NCBI GenBank assembly: GCA_031264145.1
Contig: JAISEK010000127.1
Span: forward strand, 37,516-101,515
From: Deltaproteobacteria bacterium
Lineage (GTDB): Bacteria; Desulfobacterota; Desulfarculia; Adiutricales; Adiutricaceae
Reading direction: 5' to 3'
Length of the DNA: 64,000 nt
Below, in pieces: positions 8,866 to 18,347 of this stretch. Every line of letters starts with the position of its first letter. The first letter of the stretch is position 1. Both the position numbers and the translations under genes were made by a program. A model generated the notes under the pieces. That model was not told the origin of the DNA. It made no database searches and saw nothing but the letters and a program-made list of their open reading frames with translations.

Positions 8866-9317
8866 GATATTTGCCGGATTACAGATAAAAAAATAAGTAC
8901 AGACAGGATGGCTTTGCGCAACGTGACGGCCAACTTCCTTGGTTCTTCCTTATGTCCCCTCGAACGAGGGGAACCGGGGGCAAGCCCTGGGCCCGGGGTG
9001 TCTTCCCTCGGCGCCCAATCCATCAGGCAGCCAAAGCCAGGCAGGCTCGTGTGGGACAGCATACCATCGGGGGCCGGAAAATGACAGGTTCCCCAGGCGT
9101 CCAGCGGCCATGTCCGGGACGGGGAGGCGGCGCCCTGGCCAGCGGCCCGATGAGGGGCCTGGGGACATGCCGCCGGGGACAAGGGGAGCGGGGTCGTCTT
9201 GCCTTGCTGGCGTCTTCTGGGGCGGGGAGGGGGAAATACTGGCCGGCTGGCTCTTCTCGCTGGCCCTGGCCGCCGTGGCCGGGCAGGGGGTTTTCGCGGG
9301 GCCCCTGGGAGCTGGGC
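8866..9317. other. Intergenic region, no gene recognised
   Basis: About 450 bases between two minus-strand genes. A short hairpin (CCCCTCGAACGAGGGG, 8957-8972) could end the radical SAM transcript. The overlapping ORFs on both strands (for example 8862-9182 minus) are G/P/R-rich shadows with no family resemblance. Confidence 0.45.
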
Positions 9318-10343
9318 TCAGAGCGCCCCCGACAGGGCGCATTCCCGGCAAGGGCCGGGGAGTCGGCCCCCGAGGTGCGCCGCCCGCAGGACGGAAAGCC
9401 CATCCGAGCCCCAGATGGACGCCACATCCAGGCTCGCGGCCGAGAGGCCCAGGAGGCCCTGGCCGTACCAGCTGCAGCAGGGCCAGGCCAGTCCCAGGTG
9501 GTCCAGGCCGAGCCGCTGCCAGGGCTGGGGGCAGACTGCCTGGCCGGGATTTGGGCCCGCCGGAGGGGGGCCTGTTGGTGGGGAAGGCTTTTCCAGCCTC
9601 GAGCCAGGGAACCAGATGGGCCGCTGGATGGCGACCATGTCGGCGGCCTGGCCCCAGCGCGCCAGAAAGAGGGGGAGCTGGCCCCGGTTGCCGGGCAGCT
9701 CCAGGAAGCTCAGGCGCAGGAGCGGCCACGTGAGGCCCCTGGCCGCCCGGCGCTCTAGAAAGAGGTCGATGGCCCCGGTTACCCGGGAAAACGACCCGCC
9801 CTGGCGGATCCCCTGGTAGGTCGCCCCGTCGGCGGCGTCGAGGGAGATTTCCAGGCGCGTCAGGCCGCTGTCGAGGATCTGGTCGATGGCCGGCCCGTCC
9901 AGGGCCTGGCCGTTGGTCCCCAGGCGGATGTCCATGATCCCGGCCCGGTCGGCCAGGGAGGCGTAGCGGGCGGCCGCGGGGTTCAGCAGGGGCTCGCTGG
10001 CCAGGCCCAGGGTCAGGGCCGGCAGGGCCCGCTCGCGGGCCTGGGCCATAAGGCCCAGGAACAGGCCCTCGTCCATGGGCTCGTAGCGGCGGGCCGCCGG
10101 CCTGGAGGGGAGGGGGCACATCAGGCAGGAAAGCTGGCAGCCGGAGTTGATGGCCAGATCGAGGCTCAGGGGAAAGGGGCCGGGATCCTGGCGCAGCGAG
10201 GCCCGGTCCCAGGCCGCCCGGTAGTCCAGGAAGCGCCGCCCGAAGCGGCCGGCGAGCAGATCGTGGTAGCGGCCTCGGTTCTCGAAGAGGCTGGCCTGGC
10301 CGCCGGGGGAACCGTGGACCAGGGCCAGGGGGCCTGGGCTCAT
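9318..10343 (-). CDS. Radical SAM protein with SPASM-like C-terminus
   Basis: A 341-residue cytosolic iron-sulfur enzyme. The radical SAM cluster motif is CQLSCLMCP (CxxxCxxC, about residues 69-76), followed by a TIM-barrel-like pattern (LTLGLASEPLLNP, LGTNGQALD, LEISLDAAD). The C-terminus has extra cysteines (AVCPQPW, WPCCSW, PCRECAL) consistent with a SPASM auxiliary cluster, which is typical of enzymes that modify peptides or of anaerobic sulfatase maturases. It overlaps the upstream LytR_C gene by 4 nt (ATGA), which implies coupled translation. No small precursor peptide gene is apparent next to it. The substrate is unknown; the coupled Pro/Ala-rich protein is one candidate partner. Confidence 0.8.
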   Translation of the reverse strand: MSPGPLALVHGSPGGQASLFENRGRYHDLLAGRFGRRFLDYRAAWDRASLRQDPGPFPLSLDLAINSGCQLSCLMCPLPSRPAARRYEPMDEGLFLGLMAQARERALPALTLGLASEPLLNPAAARYASLADRAGIMDIRLGTNGQALDGPAIDQILDSGLTRLEISLDAADGATYQGIRQGGSFSRVTGAIDLFLERRAARGLTWPLLRLSFLELPGNRGQLPLFLARWGQAADMVAIQRPIWFPGSRLEKPSPPTGPPPAGPNPGQAVCPQPWQRLGLDHLGLAWPCCSWYGQGLLGLSAASLDVASIWGSDGLSVLRAAHLGGRLPGPCRECALSGAL

Positions 10344-11824
10344 CTGATTATGACCACGGCGTCGGCGGGGAGGGGCTCCTGGCTGGCGACCAGCTGCCTG
10401 GTCCCGGGGAGGCGGCGGGCCAGGGCCCTGGCCTGGGCCTGGCGGCCGGCAGCGAAGGCGATGACGGTCTGGCCGGCGTTCCCGCTGGGCTGGCGGTCGG
10501 AGACGGACACGATCCTGTAGCCTATCTGGCTCAGGACAGCCCGATAGTCCTCGCCGACCTGGGGCCGCCCGGTCTCGTTGACCAGGGCCAGGCTCAGGCT
10601 GGGCCTGGCCGGGGCGGGCGCCTGGGCCTGGCTGGGGCCGCTGGCCTTACGGCTGCCCTGCCCTTGGCCTTTGGCGGCCTGGCCCGTGGCCGCGGTCCTC
10701 CTGCCCTCGGCCTTTTTGCCCGGCTGGCCTCTGGCTGGCCTGCCCGTCGCGTCCTGGCCCGGCGAGGTGTCCAGGATGGCCGCCGAGCCCACCTTGGGCC
10801 GCATGCCGTGCTCGGCCAGGAGGGCGCCGGCCCTGGCTATGGCCAGGCTCTCGCCAGGCTCGGCCGGGCCGGCAACCTCCACTGACGGTGGCGGCAGGGC
10901 CACTGCCGTCTGGGCGGCCGGGGGCGGCGGGGGGGACAGTGGCTCCCTCACGGAGGCGGGGGTGGCCGGAGGCGGGGACAGGGGGGCGTTGGCCGAGGCG
11001 GTGTTGGCCGGCGGTGGGGCCAAGACCCCGTTGGCCGTGGGTGAGGACGCCAAGGGCTCGGCCGGTTCCGGGGTCGGGGGAAGGAGATCCTGGAAGAGCT
11101 GTCTCACGGCCGCCCGCTCCTCGCTCTCGGCGGGCATGGCCGGCGGGGCGGCGGCGTCAGGCCCTGAGGCTGCCGAGTCCTGGGCCACGTCGGCCAGGGG
11201 GGCGTCCGGCAGGGAGTTGCGGGGCCGGTCGAACTGGCCCACCTCCATCTGCTGCCAGCGGCCCTGGCTGGGGTCAAAATCCGGCAGCGGCCCGCTGGCT
11301 GAGGGAGTGCCCGAGGACTCCCGCGACTCGCGGCGCCAGGGCGGGGGAGGAGGGGCCACCACCTGGCCCCGCAGGTCCGGGGAGGCTGGCGCGGCCAGGG
11401 CGTCCGGGGAGGCCTGGGCGGCGGGATCGGCCGCGTCGGCCCCGATGTCCATGGAATCCGGCGGGAAGGCCGGGCCACCGTCGCTCAGGTCCTCGAAGGG
11501 ATCGTCGAGGATCCCCTCGTCTGATTCATCCAGCGGGTCGGCGGCGGCCTGGGGCGTGGGAGCCAGCTCGTAGGGCGAGGACTGGCCGGCGGCAGCTCCC
11601 AGGCTGGACGGGGCCGGGAGGGTCCCTGGACCCTCGGCGGGCGGCGGGGGCGGCGCGGCCAGGGGCGGCGGCTGTGGCAGGGCAGACGGGCTGCTGGCCG
11701 CCCCGTCATCCTCGGAGTAGAGGGAGGTCAGATCGCTGTCGTCCTGGGCCGCCAGGGGCCTGGGCGCAAGGACGGCCAGGAGCAGGATGGCCAGGGCCAT
11801 GATTTTTGTCGGGAGTTTCGGCAT
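10340..11824 (-). CDS. Secreted Pro/Ala-rich protein with C-terminal LytR_C domain
   Basis: A 494-residue protein with a signal peptide (MALAILLLAVLAPRPLAAQ) and a very long low-complexity Pro/Ala/Ser/Asp-rich region (about residues 30-390). The C-terminal domain is of about 85 residues (SLSLALVNETGRPQVGEDYR ... AGRQAQARALARRLPG), matching the LytR_C / cell-envelope C-terminal domain that often follows peptidoglycan-associated modules. The start is the ATG at 11824, since the 28 residues before it in the ORF track are not signal-like. The low-complexity part probably spans the periplasm or wall. It is coupled by a 4-nt overlap to the radical SAM gene. It is likely exported and envelope-bound; no enzymatic motif is visible. 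Confidence 0.7.
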   Translation of the reverse strand: MPKLPTKIMALAILLLAVLAPRPLAAQDDSDLTSLYSEDDGAASSPSALPQPPPLAAPPPPPAEGPGTLPAPSSLGAAAGQSSPYELAPTPQAAADPLDESDEGILDDPFEDLSDGGPAFPPDSMDIGADAADPAAQASPDALAAPASPDLRGQVVAPPPPPWRRESRESSGTPSASGPLPDFDPSQGRWQQMEVGQFDRPRNSLPDAPLADVAQDSAASGPDAAAPPAMPAESEERAAVRQLFQDLLPPTPEPAEPLASSPTANGVLAPPPANTASANAPLSPPPATPASVREPLSPPPPPAAQTAVALPPPSVEVAGPAEPGESLAIARAGALLAEHGMRPKVGSAAILDTSPGQDATGRPARGQPGKKAEGRRTAATGQAAKGQGQGSRKASGPSQAQAPAPARPSLSLALVNETGRPQVGEDYRAVLSQIGYRIVSVSDRQPSGNAGQTVIAFAAGRQAQARALARRLPGTRQLVASQEPLPADAVVIIR

Positions 11825-11959
11825 CTGGTCCCCCGGTCCGGCCACGAAGGCGCCTTCGGCCGGCCGCTGCCAGGGCGCCGGCCGGAGGTCACTGGAGTCT
11901 TGGCCCATTTCGGCCAGGGAGTATTTCGCCCCGGCCAGTCGCTATCCGACGGCCAACCG

Positions 11960-12358
11960 CTACAGCAACATGATGAGCGAGTCGACGTCGACCACGGTGC
12001 CGTCCCAGTCCTTGTCGATTTCGCCGCTGATCTCGATGGTGTCCTCTGGGGTCACGTTGAGGCCTTGCCACCTGTGGTGGTCGATGTCGATGGCAATCTC
12101 CCCGGAAGAGTCCCTGAAAAGGTATTTATCGCCGCCTAGGTGGCGGACTATGTTGCCCCTCAGGGTGACCGGGGAGTCATCCCGCAGCCGGAGGGCCTGC
12201 CGGACGGTGGACGGCTCGATCCCTGGGCCGGAGAAGCCGCCTCCCGCCTGGCCCGCCGTGGGCTGCCCCTGGAAGCCGTCCTGGGCTGAGGCCGCCGCGT
12301 AAGGCCAAAAAAAGAGCGCGAAGGCCAGGAGCAAGGCTGAAATGATTGGATTTCTCAT
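11960..12358 (-). CDS. YgiW/YdeI family periplasmic OB-fold protein
   Basis: A 132-residue exported protein with a clear signal peptide (LLLAFALFFWPYAAASAQ) and a single OB-fold domain. The pattern VRQALRLRDDSPVTLRGNIV, then KYLFRDSSGEIAIDIDHHRW, then DTIEISGEIDKDWDGTVVDV is the bacterial OB-fold (BOF) family, which includes stress-tolerance proteins YgiW and YdeI. Length is normal for the family. It lies about 135 bases upstream of the LytR_C gene on the same strand and may share its transcript. Stress function is family knowledge; the ligand is unknown. Confidence 0.85.
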   Translation of the reverse strand: MRNPIISALLLAFALFFWPYAAASAQDGFQGQPTAGQAGGGFSGPGIEPSTVRQALRLRDDSPVTLRGNIVRHLGGDKYLFRDSSGEIAIDIDHHRWQGLNVTPEDTIEISGEIDKDWDGTVVDVDSLIMLL

Positions 12359-13377
12359 GTTGGTTGTCCTCAGTTTAAGGGCCGTCGGGCCGTCCCTCGG
12401 TCAAAGCTGGTGATAACGCAAGATTCGGGCCGTCTTTTCCTGGCCGCCGGCGGGCAGGACCGGCCATGGGCCGTGGAAGAGAATCATTTTCGGCGACTTA
12501 AGGGGGGCCAATGGGCACGGTGCCAAAAATGAAACGAGATGGACTGACAAAAAATTAATAATTTCTGATATTTATATAATATATATGGCTAATATTAATG
12601 ATTATACGTTATATATCTTGATAATTGTTTAATCAATGCAGTAAATGTGAAATAAAAATTATAAATTAAGGCAAATAAAATATTTAATAGCCAAATTTAT
12701 GTTTTTATATTTAATGAGTTTAAGATGGGAATCTGGCTTCCCTGGACATCCTTTTTGGCGAGAGGTGATGGGGAACCAGCCGGCAGAACCCTGTCTGGCC
12801 GTTGAAAAACGTGGCCCCAACAAACCCCCCTGATAGCCTCGCTTTCCATGGCCAAGAGCGCGGTTTGGATCTAGTTTTGGCGCTCGCCCCTGAAGAGGGG
12901 GGTGAACTTGCCAAGCTTCTTTCCCATTTGGTTCCCCGAGGTCGACTTCCGGGGCGACTTTGGGAGAAACGGAGCAATGGGTGATATCAGAGAGCCGGGT
13001 GGTCCTTGCCTGGAGTCTTTTATGGGCAGGCCTTTACCCGCGGCGGTCAGTTCCATGGCGCCGCCAGCCTTGGTGTCATGGCCGGCGGCCAGACCATATG
13101 CGGTATCCAGGAGCCAAGGCTGTTGCCTCGGTCACATATATTGAGCAGCGTGGCGCTCCCCCCAATAGTACAATTATGCATATCGCGGGAGTTCATGCCA
13201 AGTTCAAAAAGTTGGCGGGCGGTTTTATTTGAGCTGGTCGCAATCATGGCCGTTTTTGGACGCCATTATGCTGGTGATGGAATTGGGGATGATTGGGTTG
13301 CCTCTAATTCGAGTCGCCATGGCCCATCAAGCCTGGGTGACATGCGTGGCCGGGCACCCAGCGAGCATGGCCCTGAA
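12359..13377. other. Intergenic region: AT-rich block then degenerate GC-rich DNA
   Basis: 12540-12720 is very AT-rich and likely contains the promoter of the YgiW-like gene. 12720-13377 has overlapping ORFs on both strands (for example 13047-13247 minus and 13006-13746 plus) without signal, motif or consistent codon bias. It may be decayed coding DNA, but I recognise nothing. Confidence 0.4.
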
Positions 13378-13842
13378 TCACATTCCCTTGAATGGCCTCT
13401 GGGCGGCGCCGGTGGCCAGAATTTGCCCGTCGGGCCCGACGGCGGTGATCTTGAACACGTAGTCGTGGGTCGAATTTCGGGGAGGATATGGGCCTTTGTA
13501 TCTTCTTGTCAGGGCCCCGGCCGGGATAGTCGCCTCGCCCTGGAGCTCATAGACGCCGCCGCCATGCCTAAAGTTAGGCTTATTGAGGTCGCTGAGCTCG
13601 GCCTCGAGTCTGGCGGTGCCGTCAGGGATGCCCTTGACCATGATCGCCGGGCTTGGGCCCCTGGGGCCCCTGTTCCCTGGCCCGAACTCGAAAGACACCT
13701 CCAGCGCCGGGTTCTCGGCCGCGGCAAGCCCCGAGGGATGGCCTAGGAGTATGGCGGGGCCGAGGATGGCAAGGATGGCGGCCATGGACAGAAGGAGTCC
13801 GGGCGCTGGCCGGACGGCTTTGGGAGGAACCCTGTCTGGCAT
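13378..13842 (-). CDS. Exported PEBP-like (phosphatidylethanolamine-binding/YbhB-like) protein
   Basis: A 154-residue protein. The start is the ATG at 13842, preceded by a perfect AGGAGG with 8 nt spacing; the ORF-track start at 13980 is upstream of this. A signal peptide follows (LLLSMAAILAILGPAILLG). The mature part contains SFEFGPGNRGPRGPSPAI, then VKGIPDGTARLEAELSDLNK, NFRHGGGVYE, IPAGALTRRYKGPYPP and YVFKITAVGPDGQIL. This order matches PEBP/YbhB-like folds, in which a ligand pocket is framed by D/H residues. It is a single gene transcribed away from the NhaD-like gene region. The role is unknown; PEBP proteins bind lipids or small ligands. Confidence 0.65.
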   Translation of the reverse strand: MPDRVPPKAVRPAPGLLLSMAAILAILGPAILLGHPSGLAAAENPALEVSFEFGPGNRGPRGPSPAIMVKGIPDGTARLEAELSDLNKPNFRHGGGVYELQGEATIPAGALTRRYKGPYPPRNSTHDYVFKITAVGPDGQILATGAAQRPFKGM

Positions 13843-14099
13843 GTGAAAACCTCCTGTAAGATGAGAGAGTAGAGTGGATGCGCCCAACAGAAGCGGGAAT
13901 GATAGGCCGTGGCCTATCAACCGAGACAAGAAAGGCTGTCCAATAAGATTGGCCCGAGGTCTCTTCACCGGCCAAAACAAGGAAAAACAAAGCCCCAGCG
14001 TCCTGTCAAGCGGCCAATTGCGCCCTGCGATGGCTCATTCTGGCACCCCCGCTCGCGGTTCCAGACGCGTCAACTCATAGTTGGCCGCTCGACACGATC

Positions 14100-15596
14100 T
14101 TAGAAGAAAACCAGGGACAGGACCACGAACAGGGGCACCAATATGCCGCACGACCACAGGAGGTAGCCAAAGAAGCTGGGCATCCTGACCCCCCTCTCCT
14201 CGGCGATGGAGCGGACCATGAAGTTTGGGGCATTGCCGATGTAGCTGTTGGCCCCCATGAAGACGGCCCCGCAGCTGATGGCGGCCAGGGTCTGGGGGAC
14301 CTGCCCCATCATGAAGGCGGCCGGCCCGGCGTTGTTGCCCACGGCCGTGTTGAAGAAGACCAGGTAGGTCGGCGCGTTGTCCAGGAAGCTCGACAGGGCC
14401 CCGGTCAGCCAGAAGTAGGCCATGTTGACGGGCGAGCCGTCGGCTGAGTTGGTCACCAGGGAGATGACGGGGGCCAGGGTCCCGTCGGTGCCGGCCCTCA
14501 GGATGGCTATGGCCGGGATCATGGTTATGAAGATGCCGAAGAAAATCTTGGCCACCTCCTTGATCGGTCCCCAGGTGAAGTTGTTGCCGGCCCTGGTGGA
14601 CCTTGGCGTGATGATGACCGTCAGGAGGGTGAGGGCCAGGAGGCCCAGGTCCCTGGCCAGGTCGGAGAAGAGGTAGCTGATGTCCCCCCAGACGCGGATC
14701 TGGCCCTGGCTGTGCCAGAGGCCGCTCAGGAGGACCAGCCCGACCACGGCCAGGAGGAGGAAGAAGTTGCGCGAGCCCTCAAGGCCCAGCTTTTCCGTGG
14801 AGGGGACGGTCGGCCGGCCCTCCCTGGCGTAAAGGAGCGTGTCAACGACGTAGTGGATGGCCAGAAGGGCCGCCGCCATGCTTAGTGTCTGGGGCCAGAT
14901 GTTGGCGGTGGTCCAGAAGAAGTCGATGCCCTTCAGGAAGCCCAGGAACAGGGGAGGGTCGCCCAGGGGGGTCAGGGAGCCGCCGATGTTGGAGACCAGG
15001 AAGATGAAGAAGACGATGGTGTGGACCCTGTGGCGGCGGTGGGCCGAGGCTGAGATGTAGGGCCTTATCAGAAGCATCGAGGCCCCGGTGGTCCCCATGA
15101 CGCTGGCCAGGACCGTCCCGATGGCCAGGAAGGCCAGGTTCATGCCCGGGGTGCCGCTCAGGCTGCCCTTGACCCTTATGCCCCCGGCGATTGCGAAGAG
15201 GGCCAGCAGGAGAATGATGAAGGGCACGTATTCGGACACGATGGTGTGGACGACCGAGTACAAGGACAAAAGTGTCCCCAGAGCGAGGACCGAGGGGACG
15301 ACGAAGGCCAGGGCCCAGAAGATGGCCACCTTGCCGAAGTGCCGCTCCCAGAAGTGGGGCGCCAGGAGGGGGAACAGGGCGATCGACAGGAGCATGCCCA
15401 CGAAGGGGAGGACCCACTGTATGCCCAGCGAGGCACCGTCGATGTGGGGCGGCCCGCCCCCGTGGGTGCCGGCGGCCGTCTCCAGGGCCATGGCCGGGCA
15501 GCTCTTTGACAGGACGGCCAGGAAGGCGGCCCCGGCCAGACAAAGGGCGACCTTGACGGGGGCGGCAGGGAAATGTGGACGGATTATGGGCGGCAT
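14100..15596 (-). CDS. Sodium:proton antiporter, NhaD/CitMHS-like (ion transporter superfamily)
   Basis: A 498-residue polytopic inner-membrane protein with about 12 hydrophobic segments. Features typical of this ion-transporter family are visible: GTVLASVMGTTGASMLLIRP, then VFFIFLVSNIGGSLTPLGDP with PLFLGFLKG after it, and near the C-terminus SFLDNAPTYLVFFN and GANSYIGNAPNFMV. These pairs of short re-entrant motifs (GGSLTPLGDPP and DNAP...GNAPN) are hallmarks of sodium/proton or citrate-type exchangers. An AGGTG box precedes the ATG at 15596. The gene stands alone. It probably supports sodium or pH homeostasis; the exact ion is inferred. Confidence 0.85.
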   Translation of the reverse strand: MPPIIRPHFPAAPVKVALCLAGAAFLAVLSKSCPAMALETAAGTHGGGPPHIDGASLGIQWVLPFVGMLLSIALFPLLAPHFWERHFGKVAIFWALAFVVPSVLALGTLLSLYSVVHTIVSEYVPFIILLLALFAIAGGIRVKGSLSGTPGMNLAFLAIGTVLASVMGTTGASMLLIRPYISASAHRRHRVHTIVFFIFLVSNIGGSLTPLGDPPLFLGFLKGIDFFWTTANIWPQTLSMAAALLAIHYVVDTLLYAREGRPTVPSTEKLGLEGSRNFFLLLAVVGLVLLSGLWHSQGQIRVWGDISYLFSDLARDLGLLALTLLTVIITPRSTRAGNNFTWGPIKEVAKIFFGIFITMIPAIAILRAGTDGTLAPVISLVTNSADGSPVNMAYFWLTGALSSFLDNAPTYLVFFNTAVGNNAGPAAFMMGQVPQTLAAISCGAVFMGANSYIGNAPNFMVRSIAEERGVRMPSFFGYLLWSCGILVPLFVVLSLVFF

Positions 15597-15709
15597 TGGG
15601 GCACCTGGCGGCCGAAGGGCCGCATTGTAGTTTTTTGGGCGCTGAAGGCCAAGTCAGGAAACGTGGTCGCGGCCCGACGGTGTCTGGCCGGTCTTCCGGG
15701 AGGGGCCGG

Positions 15710-17053
15710 TCAGCGGGCCGGGCCGGCCTGGGCCCCCGGCAGGGGGGCGGTGACGCCGAACAGGGCCTCCCGGGCCATCTCCAGCGTTGCCGGCTGGTTG
15801 AAGGGCTGCCTGAGAAAGTCCATGAACCTGGGGTAGTAGGCGATCGACTGGTCGACCTCGGGGCTGGAGCCCTTCTGGTAGGCGCCTATGTTTATCATGT
15901 CCTCGTTGTGCTGGTAGACCGACAGGATGTCCTTGAACCTGGCGGCCGCCGACAGCTGGGAGTCGTCGGCCAGGTCGACCATCAGGCGGCTTATGCTGGA
16001 GAGGACGTCCAGGGCCGGGTACTGGTTCCTGGCGGCCAGCTCCCTCCTCAGGACCAGGTGTCCGTCCAGGATGGAGCGCATGGCGTCGGCCACTGGCTCG
16101 TTCATGTCGTCGCCCTCCACCAGGACGGTGTACAGGCCCGTGATGCTGCCCCCCGGCCAGGCCCCGGCCCTCTCCAGGAGCTGGGGCAGCATGGCGAAGA
16201 CCGACGGGGTGTAGCCCCTGGTGGTGGCCGGCTCGCCTATGGACAGGCCAACCTCCCTGGCGGCGTAGGCGAAGCGGGTGGCCGAGTCCATCATGAGGAT
16301 CACGTTGTGGCCCCGATCGCGGAAGTACTCGGCGATTGACGTGCCCACGTAGGCCCCCCTCATGCGGACCAGGGCCGGCTGCTCGGAGGTGGCGGCCACG
16401 ACCACGCTTCTGGCAAGGCCCTCGGGCCCCAGATCCTTCTCTATGAACTCCCTGACCTCGCGGCCTCGCTCGCCGATTAGGGCGATGACGTTGACGTCGG
16501 CCTTCATGTGCCTGGCGATCATGCCCATGAGGGTGCTCTTGCCGACCCCGCTGCCGGCGAAGATGCCCACCCTCTGGCCCTGGCCCAGGGTCAGCAGCGC
16601 GTTTATGGCCCGCACGCCCACGTCGATGGGCTTGGAGATGCGCTGGCGGGTCAGGGGGTTGCCGGGGCGGGTCTTGAGGGGGTAGCTGGCCTCGATCTCG
16701 ACTGGCGGCTTCTGGTCCATGGGCATGCCCCGCCCGTCCAGGACCCGGCCCAAGAGGCCCGGCCCGACGTCCACGGTGGGCTGGCGGCCGCTGGCCATGA
16801 TCCGGCTGCCCGGGGTGAGGCCAGTCATGTCCCCAATGGGCATCAGCTGGATGGTCTTGTCCCTGAAGCCGACCACCTCGGCCTCCAGCCAGGCGTCGTC
16901 TGGAAGCTGGATGCGGCAGACCTCGCCCACGGAGGCCGCTGGCCCGTCGCCCTCGATGACCAGGCCGGAGACCTTGGTGACGCGGCCCTCCAGGGCCAGG
17001 GGCGGGGCCTTCCTCAGGGCCGCAAGGAGGTTTTTGAAGTTCTGGCTCTGCAT
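15710..17053 (-). CDS. fliI: Flagellar export ATPase FliI (orphan copy)
   Basis: A 447-residue F1-beta-like ATPase that energises flagellar type III export. Diagnostic features are LVIEGDGPAASVGEVCRI near the N-terminus, then LKTRPGNPLTRQRISKPIDV, Walker A GIFAGSGVGKSTLMGM, VIALIGERGREVREFIE, Walker B VILMMDSATRFAYAAREVGL and a family-typical C-terminus. Length and motifs are complete. The choice of FliI over a virulence-type SctN ATPase rests on the N-terminal sequence and LTRQRISKPI, and is likely but not certain. No other flagellar gene (fliH, fliJ, fliF, fliG) lies in the window. The neighbours are a pseudouridine synthase and an antiporter, so it seems to be outside its usual operon. Confidence 0.88.
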   Translation of the reverse strand: MQSQNFKNLLAALRKAPPLALEGRVTKVSGLVIEGDGPAASVGEVCRIQLPDDAWLEAEVVGFRDKTIQLMPIGDMTGLTPGSRIMASGRQPTVDVGPGLLGRVLDGRGMPMDQKPPVEIEASYPLKTRPGNPLTRQRISKPIDVGVRAINALLTLGQGQRVGIFAGSGVGKSTLMGMIARHMKADVNVIALIGERGREVREFIEKDLGPEGLARSVVVAATSEQPALVRMRGAYVGTSIAEYFRDRGHNVILMMDSATRFAYAAREVGLSIGEPATTRGYTPSVFAMLPQLLERAGAWPGGSITGLYTVLVEGDDMNEPVADAMRSILDGHLVLRRELAARNQYPALDVLSSISRLMVDLADDSQLSAAARFKDILSVYQHNEDMINIGAYQKGSSPEVDQSIAYYPRFMDFLRQPFNQPATLEMAREALFGVTAPLPGAQAGPAR

Positions 17054-17234
17054 CTATTTTGGTCTTCCAGGAAAAAAGAAATAAAGTGATTTTATGGGCC
17101 TATGAGCAAAAATATATTGGTGATGTTCATCGCCTCCAGGGCGGCCTGGCCTTATTATATAGGCGTGGGCATCCTTAAGCAACCTGGCCACCTGCCCCGG
17201 TGGGCGGTCCCAGCCCGGCCGGGCCAAATGGCCC

Positions 17235-17990
17235 TCAGGGCGTTTGGGCCCCGGCCGGGCCCAGGCCGACCGCGTTCCTTAGCCTGTCGACCTGGGCCCT
17301 GGTGAGCTGGCGGATTTGGCCCCAGGGGAGGTCCCCTGGGAGGGCGATGCCGCAGTAGGCCACCCTCTTGAGCCTGACCACCTTGTGGCCGATGGCCGAG
17401 CACATGCGCTTGACCTGTCGGTGGCGGCCCTCGGTCAGGGTCAGCTCCAGCCAGCCCCTGTCGGGGCCCGAGGCCAAGATTTGGGCCTTGGCCGGGGCGG
17501 CCGGCCTGTGGTCGATTATGAGGCGGCCCCGGCGCATCCTCTCGAGGTCCCCCTCGTCGGGGACGCCCTGGACCAGGACCCGGTAGACCTTGGGGATCAG
17601 GGACGAGGGGTGCATGAGCCTTTTTCCCAGCTCCCCGTCGTTGGTGAGGATCAAGAGGCCCGAGACGTCCATGTCCAGACGGCCCACCGGGAAGACCCTG
17701 ACCGTCAGGCCCTCCAGGAACGGCCTGACTGTCGGGCGGCCCTGGGGGTCGTGGAAGGAGGTCAGGAAGCCGGCCGGCTTGTGGAACATGAAGTAGCGCA
17801 GATCCTGGATCCCGGCCACCGTCCGGCCGTCAACCTCCACCCTGGCCTTGTCCGGGTCAATCTTGCGGCCCACGTCCAGGGCGGGAACCCCATCGACCAG
17901 GACCCGTCCCTGGCGCATCATGTCCTCGGCCGCCCTCCTGGAGCAGACGCCGGCGGCGGAGAGGAATTTCTGGAGCCTCACCTCAGACAT
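17235..17990 (-). CDS. rluB: Pseudouridine synthase, RluB/RsuA family
   Basis: A 251-residue cytosolic enzyme that isomerises a uridine in ribosomal RNA (23S for RluB). It has an N-terminal S4 RNA-binding domain (MSEVRLQKFLSAAGVCSRRA) and the catalytic motif GRLDMDVSGLLILTNDGEL with the conserved Asp. The later motif LTLTEGRHRQVKRMCSAIGH is also family-typical. The short linker FMFHKPAGFLTS and overall length fit RluB better than RsuA, but the exact subfamily is uncertain. A 180-base gap separates it from fliI on the same strand. Confidence 0.87.
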   Translation of the reverse strand: MSEVRLQKFLSAAGVCSRRAAEDMMRQGRVLVDGVPALDVGRKIDPDKARVEVDGRTVAGIQDLRYFMFHKPAGFLTSFHDPQGRPTVRPFLEGLTVRVFPVGRLDMDVSGLLILTNDGELGKRLMHPSSLIPKVYRVLVQGVPDEGDLERMRRGRLIIDHRPAAPAKAQILASGPDRGWLELTLTEGRHRQVKRMCSAIGHKVVRLKRVAYCGIALPGDLPWGQIRQLTRAQVDRLRNAVGLGPAGAQTP

Positions 17991-18347
17991 GTTTCCTGGG
18001 CGCCCCAGGCGGGGTCGAAGCGATCATGTGGTTTGGGCCTCGTAGGGAAAGGCGAGAGTCATTTGCCAATATCCGGTGCCTGGCGTCTTGGTGCCATTCG
18101 CGAGAGTAGGCTATGTTATATGTTTAGGTATTAATGACTCTGCCATGGCATGTTTAAGCGTGTTTATATTAGGCAAATATAGCTAATTTATAGGACTATG
18201 GCCCTGCCTTCATCTTGGGCCGGGGCCCCTTCCAGCCGGGCCATGGGCCTTGGCGAGAAGGCCGGGGCCCCGCCGGGGCCGGCTCGACACGTGGCCGCGC
18301 CGGCGGCAGCCTCGCCGGGGGGCCTTGCCCCATGGGGGCCAGGCGGC
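17991..18347. other. Intergenic region, no gene seen
   Basis: About 350 bases. The part near 18100-18190 is AT-rich and could hold a promoter for the rluB transcript on the minus strand. The rest is GC-rich DNA downstream of recO with no convincing ORF or strong terminator. Confidence 0.4.

Noticed and set aside
8950-10119. 389-aa minus-strand ORF and overlapping plus-strand ORFs
   Set aside because: Shadows of the radical SAM gene in other frames; arginine/proline-rich with no motif.
13006-13746. 246-aa plus-strand ORF
   Set aside because: Overlaps the PEBP-like gene on the other strand, which has a signal peptide and a perfect ribosome-binding site; this frame has neither.
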